DNA from: Egibacteraceae bacterium
GTDB taxonomy: Bacteria; Actinomycetota; Nitriliruptoria; Euzebyales; Egibacteraceae
Assembly: GCA_035540635.1 (NCBI GenBank)
Contig: DATLGH010000061.1
Span: 1-36,071 of the forward strand
DNA: 36,071 nucleotides
Direction of reading: 5' to 3'
Position 1 is the stretch's first letter. Each line of letters starts with the position of its first letter. The notes under the pieces were generated by a model, which saw only the letters and a program-made list of their open reading frames with translations, was not told the origin of the DNA and did not search any database. Positions 35,680 to 36,071 of the stretch are shown here, piece by piece. Position numbers and translations under genes: made by a program.

Positions 35680-36071
35680 CGTGGCAGTGCCGCACTGCGC
35701 GCCGACGCCTCGCGCTCGTGGCGGCCGCCGTGGACGTGGCGCACACGGGCGCCCGGGGCACGGTGGGGGAGGCGACCGGGGCGGTCGTCCTGTTTCGCGG
35801 CGTGGCCAGCTCGCTTCCTTGCCGTACCGGCGGGCCGTCCTGCTGCCGGGGCGCAGCGGTCGCTGACGCGCCCGGCGGGGCTCCGGGGTGCGGTCAGCCG
35901 GCATGTCGAAGGCTCTCGCCCCTGCGAGACCCGTGGCCCCCACCGGTGCCGACAGGGCCGGCGTCCCCCCCACGCGCACGGCGTCTACCGGGCTCGCCGG
36001 CCTGCCCCGGTGTGTCCGTCGCGGCGGACCCGCCAGCGTCGCTCGGGCGGCGGGCGGGGCGGTCCCGGGGG
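35680..36071. other. No recognisable gene after tRNA-Pro
   Basis: These 392 bases hold no frame that I can tie to a family, on either strand. Long open frames exist only because stop codons are rare at this GC content. GCAGTG (35684-35689) and CACTGC (35693-35698) form a short inverted repeat just after the tRNA that could help end its transcription, but no T run follows. The stretch could hold more decayed sequence or the start of an unrecognised gene beyond the window. Confidence 0.6.

Noticed and set aside
35500-35979. A 159-codon minus-strand frame across tRNA-Pro
   Set aside because: Its middle (RRDLNPRPPPPKGG) is the familiar false translation of the antisense of a tRNA gene; the rest is Arg/Pro-rich with no domain.

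Overview
The window is very GC-rich chromosomal DNA with GTG starts, four-base GTGA/ATGA gene overlaps and a gene order typical of Actinomycetota. Read on the minus strand, the order is tig-clpP-clpX, valS-folC-ndk, mreB-mreCD-mrdA-rodA, rne-rplU-rpmA, obg-proB. This is the arrangement known from Streptomyces and related genera. The sequence does not fix the genus. A deep-branching lineage (Nitriliruptoria/Euzebya-like) is my guess, because the backbone is conserved while the genes between its blocks are unusual. I see no phage, insertion sequence, CRISPR array or intein.

Layout from left to right. 1-943 is a secreted S8 protease cut by the window edge, divergent from a B12-binding radical SAM protein (1034-2605). 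2628-9079 is the proB/obg/rpmA/rplU block, interrupted by a cystathionine beta-synthase and gamma-synthase/lyase pair and by a small protein resembling a dead ABC ATPase. 9068-11118 (plus strand) holds a stand-alone Clp N-domain protein and an Eis-type acetyltransferase, inserted between rne and rplU. 11162-13006 is RNase E/G. 13260-19165 is the cell-elongation cluster (rodA, mrdA, mreD, mreC, mreB). 19270-21285 holds a short RadC-type protein and a secreted, LPRTG-anchored surface protein with its own terminator. 21431-25902 is ndk, folC and valS. 25947-27782 is a beta-propeller protein. 27850-31259 is clpX, clpP and tig. 31312-34910 is a membrane-lipid cassette: a CDP-alcohol phosphatidyltransferase, a CdsA, a PlsC-YqaA fusion and two tiny membrane proteins. 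34931-35545 is a decayed class A penicillin-binding protein, followed by tRNA-Pro(UGG) and about 390 bases in which I recognise no gene.

How the parts work together: the core is growth machinery, covering ribosomal proteins, a ribosome-assembly GTPase, RNA decay, nascent-chain folding and proteolysis (Tig, ClpXP), wall elongation (the Mre/RodA/PBP2 elongasome), nucleotide and folate supply, and tRNA charging. The accessory genes at the block junctions concern sulfur amino acids, membrane lipids and the cell surface.

Promoters can be read in places. rplU has a TTGACA-17-TACACT promoter whose -10 overlaps the -10 of the divergent Clp N-domain gene. Several genes (obg, valS, ndk and the Clp N-domain gene) have a TANNNT box 6-8 bases before the start codon and no clear Shine-Dalgarno, which suggests leaderless mRNAs. 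All functional calls are by motif reading; nothing was searched or computed.
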